NCBI GenBank assembly: GCA_934247115.1
Contig: CAKQIY010000009.1
Location: 1-64,000, forward strand
Direction: 5' to 3'
From: an uncultured Coprococcus sp.
GTDB taxonomy: Bacteria > Bacillota > Clostridia > Lachnospirales > Lachnospiraceae
Length of the DNA stretch: 64,000 nucleotides
Shown here: positions 35,695 through 45,263 of the stretch, piece by piece
Numbering within the stretch: the first letter of the stretch is position 1
How the letters are laid out: every line of letters begins with the position of its first letter
Position numbers and translations under genes: made by a program
The notes under the pieces: model-generated
Databases searched by the model: none
What the model was told of the DNA's origin: nothing
What the model saw: the letters and a program-made list of their open reading frames with translations, nothing else

Positions 35695-36147
35695 TTGAGT
35701 AACATGGCATACACACCGAATGATATATATGATTATATAATTGAGAACGATAAGGAATCAGAATTCCTGCAGGCGATAACACTGCATAAACAGAACTTTT
35801 CCATAGGAGAGATTACAGACAGGCGTTTTCTCGTGAAAGAAGACAAGACGGTAAAGTTCATATCTAAGATGTATAAGATAAATATACAGATCACGGATGA
35901 CGACATCATAACAGCGGTCATGAACGGTCTGTACGTGAGCGCATTTATCTCAAGACAGGGCGATGCTTACAACGTGCATTTCCTCGTACATGTATACCCG
36001 GAAAATATGAAGTCGCAGTTTGATTATGAGATCCTAAAGGAGGTGCTTAGGTACATGATCATGATGACTATTGTGCGGCTGAGACTGGATACGCCGGAGA
36101 AGGTGGAGAAATATCTGGGAAGTGGCGATGGCGGTTCATGTAAATAA
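35695..36147 (+). CDS. Hypothetical protein
   Basis: TTG start after GAAAGGA; an ATG at 35704 is in frame but poorly spaced. 150 residues, soluble, mixed alpha/beta, with a long amphipathic helix near the C-terminus. No family recognised. Composition matches neighbouring genes, and a terminator-like hairpin closes the unit. Confidence 0.55.
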   Translation: MSNMAYTPNDIYDYIIENDKESEFLQAITLHKQNFSIGEITDRRFLVKEDKTVKFISKMYKINIQITDDDIITAVMNGLYVSAFISRQGDAYNVHFLVHVYPENMKSQFDYEILKEVLRYMIMMTIVRLRLDTPEKVEKYLGSGDGGSCK

Positions 36148-36179
36148 GGCATATAGCCGCAAACCGTATGTATACAGAA

Positions 36180-36226
36180 AGCCAGTGCATGATCTAAGTA
36201 GATCTATACACTGGCTCATTTATTTA
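36180..36226 (+). terminator. Probable terminator after the hypothetical gene
   Basis: AGCCAGTG and CACTGGCT form an outer stem and AGATC/GATCT an inner one, with a loose T-rich tail. Confidence 0.55.
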
Positions 36227-36260
36227 AAAAATGTTCAGCGGTGGGAAAATGATTTGGGTA

Positions 36261-36295
36261 AAATAAAAAGCTGCCTGAAATAATTCAGACAGCTT
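36261..36295 (-). terminator. Terminator of the tRNA-Arg transcript
   Basis: Read on the minus strand, AAGCTGTCTGAA and TTCAGGCAGCTT pair around TTAT, followed by TTTATTTT. Lies directly 3' of the tRNA. Confidence 0.8.
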
Positions 36296-36301
36296 CTATC
36301 A

Positions 36302-36375
36302 CGTGCGCAAGAGGATTCGAACCCCCGACACCTTGGTCCGTAGCCAAGTGCTCTATCCAGCTGAGCTATGCACAC
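36302..36375 (-). tRNA. tRNA-Arg (anticodon ACG)
   Basis: 74 nt. Acceptor GTGTGCA pairs with TGCGCAC, the D-loop has AGCTGGATAGAG, the anticodon arm CTTGG-CTACGGA-CCAAG gives ACG, and the T-loop is GGTTCGAATCC. CCA is not encoded. Confidence 0.95.
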
Positions 36376-36504
36376 ATGTTGATTAACAACATCAGTTATA
36401 CTACAACAGATTTGAGCAAATGTCAAATAAAAAGTTGCAAATATTTCAATTTTTTCATTCTGCCTGTAGTTGAAAAAATATCAGTAGGAGATAAATAACT
36501 GTAA

Positions 36505-37224
36505 TTATTCTTCAGGTGATTCTCTCTTAAGTTCAGGAATATATCGCTGACCATAAATGCTGTTCTTGATGGACTGCATCTCAAGGTCTGTTGCGGATAT
36601 CACATCCGCGCATTTCTTAAGTCTTGCGGATATCATGTCCACATTCGGAATATCCTTCTTGTACCTGAGCTGGTGATCCAGGCTTGCCCAGAAGTCCATC
36701 GCGATTGTCCTGATCTGTACCTCCACACGCATATTCCTTGTGTGGTCTGCGAAGAACACAGGAATCTCAACTATGACATGCAGACTGCGGTAGCCATTTG
36801 GCTTTGGATGCGATATGTAGTCTTTTGCCTCGATCAGGGTGATGTCGTCCTGGCTTATGAGCTTTTCTGCCACCATATATATGTCGTCGATGAATGGGCA
36901 GATGACTCTTATTCCGGCGACATCATCCAGATTGTTCAGTATACTTGCACATGTAACCGGACAGCCCTTGCTTGCAAGCTTTTTGGCAATGCTGACAGGC
37001 TTTTTGATCCTTGACTGTATGAATTCTATAGGATTTCTCTTATATCTTACGCTGAAATCATCGTTCAGCACTTCGAATTTTGTTTTCACCTCTCTGATGG
37101 CACATGAATACATCATCATGATCTCCTCAAAACTCTGCATCTCCTGCATGAAAGGATTTTCCTCCGGGCGCAGGAGGGAATTGATGTATTTGCTGTTCAG
37201 AGCGTTTGTCTGTATTGATTCCAT
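36505..37224 (-). CDS. relQ: Small alarmone synthetase (RelQ/YjbM-type GTP pyrophosphokinase)
   Basis: The start at 37224 has GGAGGAGTT upstream; an extension to 37302 is not supported. 239 residues, synthetase domain only. Motifs: SRIKKPVSIAKKL (substrate-binding basic strip), LDDVAGIRVI, KPNGYRSLH and EVQIRTIAMDFWASLDHQLRYK, the last being diagnostic for RelQ-type enzymes. It makes (p)ppGpp from ATP and GDP or GTP. No hydrolase domain, TGS or ACT domain. A stand-alone HD protein resembling alarmone hydrolases is encoded at 60.5 kb. Confidence 0.9.
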   Translation of the reverse strand: MESIQTNALNSKYINSLLRPEENPFMQEMQSFEEIMMMYSCAIREVKTKFEVLNDDFSVRYKRNPIEFIQSRIKKPVSIAKKLASKGCPVTCASILNNLDDVAGIRVICPFIDDIYMVAEKLISQDDITLIEAKDYISHPKPNGYRSLHVIVEIPVFFADHTRNMRVEVQIRTIAMDFWASLDHQLRYKKDIPNVDMISARLKKCADVISATDLEMQSIKNSIYGQRYIPELKRESPEE

Positions 37225-37430
37225 AACTCCTCCAAATGTAAAAACTGGAATGCGAAAATTGTCTCGTCCCAGTATAAAAGTATTGCGCAGCATATTGCAC
37301 AACTATAGATATTATACTACATTACTCTTGTGCATAAAAATAAAATTTTATAAAATACATTTGAGGAATAAAATAATACAGACAGGCAGATTTGGGGATG
37401 CCTGACAGATCACAGATTCAGGAGAAGTCA

Positions 37431-38369
37431 ATGAGTTACTTTGATGAGATGATCACCACGGAGCAGATACCAGCTTCCTATTCGGGATGGGAGCAGTACA
37501 GACGAGAGGTGACAGAATATATAGAAAATAACTGTCGGACGGAAAAAGAATCCGTCCAGGATGCAACCGGTTCAAAGCCTGTGCTGGCCCTGTGGGGAAT
37601 AGGACAGGCCGGGGATATAGATCTTGGCAGACTTGCAGAACATTATAAGCTTGTGCTAATAGATAGGGACGAGAGAGCCGTGGCTCGGGCTGTCAGCGAA
37701 TATGGTCTTAAAGAGCAGGATTACATCATAGCAGATGTACCATTCTGGCAGGTTGATGACGAGCAGTACCGCATGTATGAAGCAATGCTTGAGGATTGTG
37801 TGGACACCGACCATATACTTGAATTTCTGACGGGCATAGCAACCGCCAATTCCGGCAAATATATAGGTAGAACAGAAGCGGGGGATATAGTAGAGGATAC
37901 TGGCAGGTATCTTGATATATTTGACTACAGTGTGGCGGTTGGACTTCACAGCCAGCTCAATTCCAGATTTGCAGCATTGCTCTATTATTACAGAGACAAC
38001 TATCATGACGAGGATCTGCGAATTATAAGCAGTGCCATTTCAGGTTTGAACGAGGCAGCGGTGGGGAGACTCAATGACTACATGTACCATATGACCAGGG
38101 TGGTACTCATATATGGGTATGAGGTTGCTGCATGTGAGGACCAGACTAATGCGGAGGCACTTGCAGATGCATTTGACAAGCATGACTTGGAGGCGATGAA
38201 GTCAGTGGAGCATATAGAAGGTGTGTCACAGCTCATGAATGATATGTCATTGCACATGAATTACGACGTTGAGCTTGTGAGCAGCAGACATATGGTATGG
38301 CCGTTTGACACATCAGGTGGCAGGAAAAATTACGTGATGGAATTTGCCGCAATGTGCAAGATATTATGA
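37431..38369 (+). CDS. Hypothetical protein with N-terminal Rossmann-like segment
   Basis: ATG at 37431 follows AGGAGAAGTCA. 312 residues, soluble. Residues about 55-90 (LALWGIGQAGDIDLGRLAEHYKL, then VLIDRDERAV) look like the first two strands of a nucleotide- or SAM-binding fold, with an acidic residue at the end of strand 2. The remaining 200 residues are helical and unrecognised. It is 10 bp upstream of an ECF sigma gene and may belong to that operon. Confidence 0.55.
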   Translation: MSYFDEMITTEQIPASYSGWEQYRREVTEYIENNCRTEKESVQDATGSKPVLALWGIGQAGDIDLGRLAEHYKLVLIDRDERAVARAVSEYGLKEQDYIIADVPFWQVDDEQYRMYEAMLEDCVDTDHILEFLTGIATANSGKYIGRTEAGDIVEDTGRYLDIFDYSVAVGLHSQLNSRFAALLYYYRDNYHDEDLRIISSAISGLNEAAVGRLNDYMYHMTRVVLIYGYEVAACEDQTNAEALADAFDKHDLEAMKSVEHIEGVSQLMNDMSLHMNYDVELVSSRHMVWPFDTSGGRKNYVMEFAAMCKIL

Positions 38370-38379
38370 GGAGGGAGTT

Positions 38380-38898
38380 ATGACAGACAAAGAATTTGAA
38401 CAGTGCATGATTGCGATGTCGGCGGGCGATAAGGACAGTCTGCGTCACATATATGAAGCATACCTGAAGCTCATATACGCAGTTGTGTATGATATCCTGG
38501 GGCAGCGGGAGGAAGCTGAGGATGTGACAGCTGAGTTCTTCATCAGGCTGTACAGCCTCTCTGAAAAATTTAAACCTGGGCATGGACACCGGAGATGGAT
38601 ATGCGCGATAGCCCGGAATATGGCGGTGGACAGGTTCAGGAAGATAAACAGGGATGCATTTTTGGAAAGAATGATGGATTCAGGGAAGAGCGGCGATCTG
38701 GAGGAATGGATGGTGAACCATATGTCGCTGAAGGAAGCCATGGAGTCGCTGAATCCTGTTGAACGGGAGGTAGTGGATCTGAAGGTGGCTGGAGGTTTAA
38801 CCTTCAAAGATATATCAGAACTGCTTGGCAAGCCTATGGGAACAGTTACGTGGCTTTACAGCAAAGCAATCAGGAGACTTAGGAGGTGCATGCTATGA
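38380..38898 (+). CDS. ECF-type RNA polymerase sigma factor
   Basis: The ATG at 38380 follows GAGGAGGGAGTT. 172 residues: region 2 with YDILGQREEAEDVTAEFFIRLY and RRWICAIARNMAVDRFRK, region 4 with LNPVEREVVDLKVAGGLTFKDISELLGKPMGTVTWLYSKAIRRLRR. The stop overlaps the next ORF by 4 bp, a coupled sigma/anti-sigma arrangement. Distinct from the ECF factor at 6.5 kb. Confidence 0.9.
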   Translation: MTDKEFEQCMIAMSAGDKDSLRHIYEAYLKLIYAVVYDILGQREEAEDVTAEFFIRLYSLSEKFKPGHGHRRWICAIARNMAVDRFRKINRDAFLERMMDSGKSGDLEEWMVNHMSLKEAMESLNPVEREVVDLKVAGGLTFKDISELLGKPMGTVTWLYSKAIRRLRRCML

Positions 38899-39629
38899 AT
38901 AGATATTATGAAGAAGATGAACTGGAGAAAGAAATAGCCGACAAATATATAGAGAATATGGCTGCACCGGAGCTCTGGGATCGGATAGTGCCAGGCCTTG
39001 ACGCGGTGGATGTAAAGAGAGCGCAGAGAGCGGAGAACAACGATGAATTTGAATATTTAAGAGAAAGATATAAAAATGCTCCACCTGTAGATATGAGCAT
39101 ATATGAAGAGGAGAATAAACGATATAAAAGGAGACGCTGGAGATTCGCGCTGATCACCTCTGGGTATGTGGCTGTTGCAGTGGCGATTACACTGATAATA
39201 AACTGGAAGGTAGGACAAAGCAATGATAGTACCAGGAGGAGGAGCACCGTGATGATAGCTTCGGATGCGAATACAGAAGGCAGCTACATGGAAGAAGAAA
39301 ATGATGCAGCATCTGCAGATGCTGCAGAAAGCTATGATGTACAGAGCAGTCAGGGGTATCAGGAAGACGCCGCCAACCATGATTATGCTCCTATGATCAT
39401 GGTTGGTGGCGTGCTTTACAAGGACACATACGACATGGTCGATGCTGACAGCGTGGATGAGAGCAATGTGTTCTACGCAGAAAGCTACACCGATGGTACG
39501 CCGGCAAATGATGGTGAGGTCAACTTTGACAGGAATCCATCTAAGAACTCAGCCTATGTAGTGTGCGATGACGGCAGCCTCATAGTGAAGGTTGAGGGCA
39601 ACTGGTACAGATTTGAGAGAGCAGAATAA
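38895..39629 (+). CDS. Membrane protein, probable anti-sigma factor of the adjacent ECF
   Basis: ATG at 38895 overlaps the sigma stop and follows TAGGAGGTGC. 244 residues: a charged cytoplasmic N-terminus of about 80 residues, one transmembrane helix (near 88-108), and an acidic extracytoplasmic domain. There is no HxxxCxxC zinc motif, so it is not a ZAS-type factor. Position and topology alone support the anti-sigma role. The outer domain is Asp/Ser/Ala-rich, then ends in a compact beta-like segment. Confidence 0.65.
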   Translation: MNRYYEEDELEKEIADKYIENMAAPELWDRIVPGLDAVDVKRAQRAENNDEFEYLRERYKNAPPVDMSIYEEENKRYKRRRWRFALITSGYVAVAVAITLIINWKVGQSNDSTRRRSTVMIASDANTEGSYMEEENDAASADAAESYDVQSSQGYQEDAANHDYAPMIMVGGVLYKDTYDMVDADSVDESNVFYAESYTDGTPANDGEVNFDRNPSKNSAYVVCDDGSLIVKVEGNWYRFERAE

Positions 39630-39737
39630 TAGAATATAATAAAATTACAGATTTTACCATAAAAAATGGGAATCCCTTCGTATATATAATATAAAGCTTG
39701 ACCAGCAGCTTGAAATATATATTACGGAGGGATTTTT

Positions 39738-41558
39738 ATGATGAAATACAATTCAAAAATATTTGCAAGATCTATATGTGTGGTTATGGCAGGGGTTATG
39801 ATGGCAGGCGGACTTACGGGCTGCGGTCATGGCGATACAGTAGAGACTGGTGAAAAGAAGGACAGGACAGAGATAGCAGGAATTGCAGAAAAGTACAGGG
39901 ATAAAGAAAAACAGAGAAAGAAGAAGTCACTGCAGGGCGATGGCTGGGATAGTTTATTTGACAATGCGTCAAATTCTGTTATGTATGAGGAGGAATGTTG
40001 TGACGTAGAAACCGCCGTTGATGATACAGCTATGGCGCCAGATACTTCTAATGGTATGTATACAGGGATTACCTATGATACAAGGGAATATGACAGCATG
40101 ACAGAGAATGGATTTGTATCCACAGCGGACAGACCTCTCTCCACATTTGCGGCGGACAGGGATACGGCATCCTACAGCAATGTCAGGTCATATATAGATT
40201 CAGGCAGTCTCCCGCCTGACGGAGCGGTGAGAATAGAGGAGATGCTGAACTATTTTACCTATGACTACAGAAAGAAGCCTGAGGATGGAGAGAAGTTCTC
40301 CATATACACAGAATATTCGGATTGTCCGTGGAACAAGGCCACAAAGCTCATGATGGTGGGGATCAACACGGATGAAATAGATTTTGGAGACAAGAAGCCT
40401 TCAAATCTGGTGTTCCTGATCGACACCTCGGGATCCATGTACGATGACAATAAGCTCCCTCTTGTGCAGCAGTCATTTGCCATGCTGGCAGAGAATCTGG
40501 ATGAGAATGACAGGGTGAGCATAGTGACTTATGCGGGGGAGGATACTGTGGTGCTCTCGGGCACATCCGGTTCAGAGCAGTACACGATAAATGAGGCGCT
40601 TTCAAGTATGACAGCCGAAGGGTGCACCAACGGCGGTGATGCCATAATCACAGCTTATGAGCTGGCGGAGAAAAACTTCATAAATGGAGGGAATAACCGC
40701 GTCATACTTGCGACAGATGGTGACTTGAATGTGGGTCTGACCAGCGAAAGCGACCTGGTGGATCTGATAACCGAGGAGAAGAAGGACAACAATATCTTCC
40801 TTAGCGTGCTTGGGTTTGGTACAGACAATCTGAAGGACAACAAGCTTGAGGCTCTTGCGGATAACGGTGACGGAAATTATGCTTTTATAGATTCTGCATA
40901 CGAGGCGAAGAAGGTGCTGGTGGATGAGATGGGCGGCACGCTGAACACCGTTGCCAAGGATGTAAAAATCCAGATAGAGTTCAACCCGGCAAATGTAAAG
41001 GGTTACAGACAGATAGGCTATGAGAACCGTGCTCTTGCGGATACGGATTTTGCAAATGATGCGGTGGACGGCGGCGAGATAGGTGCGGGACATATGGTGA
41101 CGGCACTCTATGAGATAGTGCCTGCGGATTCTGACTTTGAAGTGTCTGCGGCCAATCACAAATATGGACAGAATTCCAATCAGGTCAATACACCAGGGGC
41201 TGCATCACAAGAAGTTCAGGATAAGACAGATAGCGAAGAGGACTACGCGAGTGAGCTTGCGACAGTTAACATAAGGTATAAAGAGCCAGATGGGGATAAG
41301 AGCACTCTGGTGAGTTGTGTGGTAAATACCGACAGCTATAGCCGCAAGATGTCATCGGATATGAGTTTTGCTTCAGCTGTGGCGGCCTATGGCATGCTCC
41401 TCAAAAACAGTGAGTACGCGGGAACAGCAGATCTTGATATGGTTCTGTCACTGGTTAGTGGAAAGACGGGAAGTTCATCCGACAGTGATGACATTATAGA
41501 TATGCAGTGGCAGGATTTTGCAGATATGGTACGTCAGACCCGGAAAATCAAGGATTAG
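39738..41558 (+). CDS. von Willebrand factor A lipoprotein (YfbK-like)
   Basis: The signal peptide ends in a lipobox (GGLTGC), so the protein is lipid-anchored outside. An N-terminal region with YSNVRSYIDSGSLPPDGAVRIEEMLNYF is the conserved YfbK leader domain. The vWA domain carries the MIDAS motif DTSGS at residue 229. The C-terminal 150 residues match the DUF3520-type tail (LDMVLSLV, WQDFADMVRQTRKIKD). vWA domains bind ligands through a metal. Ribosome site GGAGGGATTTTT. It follows an ECF sigma/anti-sigma pair, so envelope-stress control is likely. Confidence 0.85.
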   Translation: MMKYNSKIFARSICVVMAGVMMAGGLTGCGHGDTVETGEKKDRTEIAGIAEKYRDKEKQRKKKSLQGDGWDSLFDNASNSVMYEEECCDVETAVDDTAMAPDTSNGMYTGITYDTREYDSMTENGFVSTADRPLSTFAADRDTASYSNVRSYIDSGSLPPDGAVRIEEMLNYFTYDYRKKPEDGEKFSIYTEYSDCPWNKATKLMMVGINTDEIDFGDKKPSNLVFLIDTSGSMYDDNKLPLVQQSFAMLAENLDENDRVSIVTYAGEDTVVLSGTSGSEQYTINEALSSMTAEGCTNGGDAIITAYELAEKNFINGGNNRVILATDGDLNVGLTSESDLVDLITEEKKDNNIFLSVLGFGTDNLKDNKLEALADNGDGNYAFIDSAYEAKKVLVDEMGGTLNTVAKDVKIQIEFNPANVKGYRQIGYENRALADTDFANDAVDGGEIGAGHMVTALYEIVPADSDFEVSAANHKYGQNSNQVNTPGAASQEVQDKTDSEEDYASELATVNIRYKEPDGDKSTLVSCVVNTDSYSRKMSSDMSFASAVAAYGMLLKNSEYAGTADLDMVLSLVSGKTGSSSDSDDIIDMQWQDFADMVRQTRKIKD

Positions 41559-41667
41559 AGAAAACTCTTTTATTTTATTGATAATTCTTGTATAATAACA
41601 AATTAGAGTGTCTTATTAGACGAAATAAATTAAAAATATCAATAAATAGACAGGAAGGGTAAGATTC

Positions 41668-43410
41668 ATGGGCGAGAAGAAGATTATGCTTGGTAACGCA
41701 GCCATCGCCAGAGGCTGTTATGAAGCGGGTGTCAAGGTGTCAGCGGCATATCCTGGAACACCAAGTACAGAGATCAGTGAGAACATGGTGCAGTACAAAG
41801 GAGATATCTACTCAGAGTGGTCACCAAATGAGAAGGTAGCCACAGAGGTAGCAATCGGTGCATCATTTGCAGGCGTGAGATCCATAGTGTCGATGAAGCA
41901 TGTAGGTGTGAACGTGGCATCAGATCCGCTGTTCACAGCAGCATACACAGGTGTGAACGGAGGTATGGTACTTGTTGCAGCAGATGATCCTGGAATGTAT
42001 TCATCACAGAATGAGCAGGATTCAAGACTTGTAGCAAGAACAGCCATGATCCCAGTTGTTGAGCCATCGGACAGCCAGGAGGCAAAGGATTTCACAAAGT
42101 ATGCATTTGAGCTGAGTGAGAAGTACGATACTCCTGTAATGCTCCGTACAACCACAAGACTTTCACACTCACAGGGTGTTGTAGAGCTTTGCGATAGAGA
42201 AGAGATCGCTGATAAGCCATATGAGAGAAACATAAAGAAATACGTAATGATGCCTGGTAATGCGATACCACGTCATGTATTTGTAGAGCAGAGACTCAAG
42301 GACATGTCAGCAGACGGCTCTGACATGCCGATCAACAGAGTTGAGATGAGGGACAAGAGCGTGGGTGTCATCACCAGTGGTATCCCTTATCAGTATGTGA
42401 GAGAGGCTATGCCAAACGCATCAGTATTAAAGCTTGGTATGGTAAATCCACTCCCAAGAAAGATGATCGAGGACTTCTGTGCACAGGTTGACAAGGTATA
42501 TGTCATCGAGGAGCTTGAGCCACATATCGAGACTCAGGTGAGAGCATGGGGTATAGATGCAGTCGGTAAAGACCTGCTCACAGTTCAGGGTGAGTACAGT
42601 GCAAACATGCTCAGAGAGAAGCTCCTTGGCGAGAAGGTTGAGACTGCTGAGGCTGCTCAGGTTCCAGCAAGACCACCTATCCTCTGTCCTGGCTGCCCAC
42701 ATAGAAGCGTATTCTCAGTTCTCTCAGAGCTGAAGATCCACGCAGCAGGAGATATCGGATGCTACACACTTGGAGCCGTTGCGCCACTCAGTGTTATTGA
42801 CACAACAGTCTGCATGGGTTCATCCATTTCTACCCTTCATGGAATGGAGAAGGCAAAGGGCAAGGATTATATCAAGAACTGGGTAGCGGTCATAGGTGAT
42901 TCAACATTCCTTCATACAGGTGTGAACTCACTCATGAACATGGTATACAACCAGAGCACAGGAACAGTCATCATACTTGACAACTCGACAACAGGTATGA
43001 CAGGACATCAGGATCACGCCGCAACAGGTAAGACACTGATGGGAGATCCTACATACGCCATTGATATTTACAATCTCTGCAAGGCACTGGGAATCCAGAA
43101 CGTCCATGAGATAAATGCATTTGATATAGAAGGTCTTAAGAAGCTCATCAAGGAGGAGACAGCAAAGGATGAGGTATCAGTCATCATCACAAAGTCACCT
43201 TGTGTACTCTTGAAGACGACTAAGATAACAGGAAGATGCAAGGCAATACCTGAGAAGTGTAAGAAGTGCGGTATGTGCTTAAAACCAGGATGTCCTGCAG
43301 TTATCAGGCAGGAGGATGGAACCATCCGTATAGATGACACACTCTGTACAGGCTGCGGACTGTGCATGAAGCGATGCAAGTTCGATGCTATAGAAAGGGA
43401 GGAGTTCTAA
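41668..43410 (+). CDS. iorA: Indolepyruvate:ferredoxin oxidoreductase, alpha subunit
   Basis: 580 residues. The pyrimidine-side TPP domain opens the protein (GNAAIARGCYEAGVKVSAAYPGTPSTE). The diphosphate-side domain contains CPGCPHRSVF and GDSTFLHTGVNSLMNMVYNQ. The C-terminus has two 4Fe-4S motifs (CKKCGMCLKPGCP and CTGCGLCMKRC). With iorB it oxidises aryl pyruvates to aryl-acetyl-CoA and reduces ferredoxin, fitting amino-acid fermentation by an anaerobe. The codon bias is strong, as in ilvE. Confidence 0.95.
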   Translation: MGEKKIMLGNAAIARGCYEAGVKVSAAYPGTPSTEISENMVQYKGDIYSEWSPNEKVATEVAIGASFAGVRSIVSMKHVGVNVASDPLFTAAYTGVNGGMVLVAADDPGMYSSQNEQDSRLVARTAMIPVVEPSDSQEAKDFTKYAFELSEKYDTPVMLRTTTRLSHSQGVVELCDREEIADKPYERNIKKYVMMPGNAIPRHVFVEQRLKDMSADGSDMPINRVEMRDKSVGVITSGIPYQYVREAMPNASVLKLGMVNPLPRKMIEDFCAQVDKVYVIEELEPHIETQVRAWGIDAVGKDLLTVQGEYSANMLREKLLGEKVETAEAAQVPARPPILCPGCPHRSVFSVLSELKIHAAGDIGCYTLGAVAPLSVIDTTVCMGSSISTLHGMEKAKGKDYIKNWVAVIGDSTFLHTGVNSLMNMVYNQSTGTVIILDNSTTGMTGHQDHAATGKTLMGDPTYAIDIYNLCKALGIQNVHEINAFDIEGLKKLIKEETAKDEVSVIITKSPCVLLKTTKITGRCKAIPEKCKKCGMCLKPGCPAVIRQEDGTIRIDDTLCTGCGLCMKRCKFDAIEREEF

Positions 43411-43412
43411 TC

Positions 43413-43982
43413 ATGGAGACAAAAAATATTATGATCGTCGGCGTAGGCGGACAGGGAACACTTCTCACAAGCCGTATACTCGGTGGAATCACCACGGCAG
43501 CAGGATATGATGTCAAGCTCTCTGAGGTTCACGGAATGAGCCAGAGAGGTGGAAGTGTTGTTACATACGTAAGATATGGAGAGAAGGTCAATGAGCCTAT
43601 CGTTGAAGAGGGCTGTGCAGATGTGCTTATAGCATTTGAGAGACTTGAGGCACTTAGATATGCACACTTCCTGAAGAAGGATGGAGTTATCATCGTCAAT
43701 GACCAGAGAATAGATCCTATAACAGTAGTTACAGGTGTAGCACAGTATCCGGAAGGAATTATTGAGAAACTGAGCAAGGAGTATAAGGTAATATCAGTGG
43801 ATGCCATGGATGAGGCAAAGAAGCTTGGCAACAACAAGGTTTTCAACACAGTGATTATTGGTATTGCGGCACAGCATATGGATTTCTCACATGATGCATG
43901 GGTGGAGGTTATAAAGAACACAGTTCCACCTAAGACAGTGGAGAAGAATCTTGAAGCGTTTGAGGTTGGATATAATCTGTAA
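43413..43982 (+). CDS. iorB: Indolepyruvate:ferredoxin oxidoreductase, beta subunit
   Basis: ATG at 43413 follows GGAGGAGTTCTAATC; upstream in-frame codons overlap iorA and have no ribosome site. 190 residues with the gamma-domain pattern MIVGVGGQGTLLTSRILGG and SEVHGMSQRGGSVVTYVRYG. It forms the second subunit of the IOR complex. It is 2 bp after the iorA stop and ends at a strong terminator, so the operon has two genes. Confidence 0.94.
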   Translation: METKNIMIVGVGGQGTLLTSRILGGITTAAGYDVKLSEVHGMSQRGGSVVTYVRYGEKVNEPIVEEGCADVLIAFERLEALRYAHFLKKDGVIIVNDQRIDPITVVTGVAQYPEGIIEKLSKEYKVISVDAMDEAKKLGNNKVFNTVIIGIAAQHMDFSHDAWVEVIKNTVPPKTVEKNLEAFEVGYNL

Positions 43983-44002
43983 ATGTAAAAATCGTATAAA
44001 AT

Positions 44003-44038
44003 CAAGGCGGAATTTGTTAAAAAGTTCCGCCTTTTATG
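44003..44038 (+). terminator. Intrinsic terminator after iorAB
   Basis: AAGGCGGAA and TTCCGCCTT pair around a 12-nt loop, followed by TTATG. Confidence 0.8.
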
Positions 44039-44109
44039 TATTTATGATGGAAATACATCTACATATATGGTAAAATGTATACAAATATACTGGATGGGGA
44101 ATCAATGAT

Positions 44110-45207
44110 ATGAGTGATATGTACAAAGAAGATATAGAAGCAAGATGGCAGTTGCTGGTATGGCGGACGGTCATTGTTATATGTGCTATGACATTTGCGC
44201 TTTCATGGATATTATTTGGAGTTCACAGGGTGTCAAAGAACATAGGCAGCGGACTTTATATGCTGGAATACATATTTGTTCCGATGATCATACAGATCAT
44301 CACGCTGGTGGTATGTTACTTTATGATAAAAGCTGACAATATGTCAAATGAGAAGAAAAATTATGTGGTCATAGGGTTGATATTCGTGTCTATAGGAGTT
44401 ATATCATTCACATATTATTCCATTTTGCCGCTCACCATGTTGCCAAGTATAACCATAGTTGCCACGGCTTTGTTTGCGGATCAGTCACTCACCATATGGT
44501 CTGGTGTTGCGGTGGCGATACTTACCACGATTGATATGGTGAGGTATCATTTTGAGTACACCGGCAGTGTGGCGGGGCTTAACTGGGTCGGAGTGCTCAG
44601 CATATATCTTTTGTTGATCATTCTTTTATGCGTGATGGTGGTTATAGTCAACACACATACAAAAGCGCTTATGAGTTCCATAATGGGCAGCTACAACAGA
44701 CAGGTAACCCTTATGAGTGAGCTGATGATAGACCCGATGACAGGACTTTACAACAGGCGTTCATTTGAGGATAGCCTGGAGAAAGAGATAGAGAGTGTTG
44801 AACAGACGGGAGCAAAGTCATACGTCACTATATTTGATATAGACCATTTCAAAGAGGTCAATGATACATATGGACACAGCAATGGTGATATAGTGATCAA
44901 GGCTCTTTGTAAAATGATGAAGGAGAAGTCCAAGGATATGGGGCTGGCGTTCAGATATGGCGGTGAGGAATTTGTGATACTGTTCCATGATGTGGAATTG
45001 TCAAAGGTCATGAATGTTGTTGAGGATATCCGAACAGAGTTCAGATGTTATTACTTCCACTTTATGAATAAGGATGGAATCACATGCAGCTGTGGTGTGG
45101 CAGAGTATATCAAGGGAGAGAGCTCAAAGGCCTGGTTCAACAGAGCGGATTCAGCCCTCTATCAGGCGAAGGAATCTGGACGTAACAGAACAGTTATAAG
45201 CGAGTAG
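44110..45207 (+). CDS. Membrane-bound diguanylate cyclase
   Basis: 365 residues. Six hydrophobic helices fill the first 190 residues, then a GGDEF domain with YVTIFDIDHFKEVNDTYGH and the active-site loop FRYGGEEFVILF. GGEEF is an accepted catalytic variant, so c-di-GMP synthesis is expected. No inhibitory RxxD is visible at the usual place before the loop. It is a single-gene unit. The sensor part is of the simple multi-TM type without a named ligand domain. Confidence 0.9.
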   Translation: MSDMYKEDIEARWQLLVWRTVIVICAMTFALSWILFGVHRVSKNIGSGLYMLEYIFVPMIIQIITLVVCYFMIKADNMSNEKKNYVVIGLIFVSIGVISFTYYSILPLTMLPSITIVATALFADQSLTIWSGVAVAILTTIDMVRYHFEYTGSVAGLNWVGVLSIYLLLIILLCVMVVIVNTHTKALMSSIMGSYNRQVTLMSELMIDPMTGLYNRRSFEDSLEKEIESVEQTGAKSYVTIFDIDHFKEVNDTYGHSNGDIVIKALCKMMKEKSKDMGLAFRYGGEEFVILFHDVELSKVMNVVEDIRTEFRCYYFHFMNKDGITCSCGVAEYIKGESSKAWFNRADSALYQAKESGRNRTVISE

Positions 45208-45215
45208 TAATATAA

Positions 45216-45263
45216 TAAAAAGATCTGCGTTTTGTCATATGACAGGACGCAGATCTTTTTTAT
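45216..45263. terminator. Bidirectional terminator
   Basis: AAAAAGATCTGCGT and ACGCAGATCTTTTT pair, with inner TTTGTC/GACAG support. Lies between the cyclase and the convergent amidase gene. Confidence 0.88.

Noticed and set aside
36235..36426. Short protein-coding frame across the tRNA-Arg region
   Set aside because: The bases fold as a complete tRNA-Arg; the frame is the usual false ORF over a tRNA.
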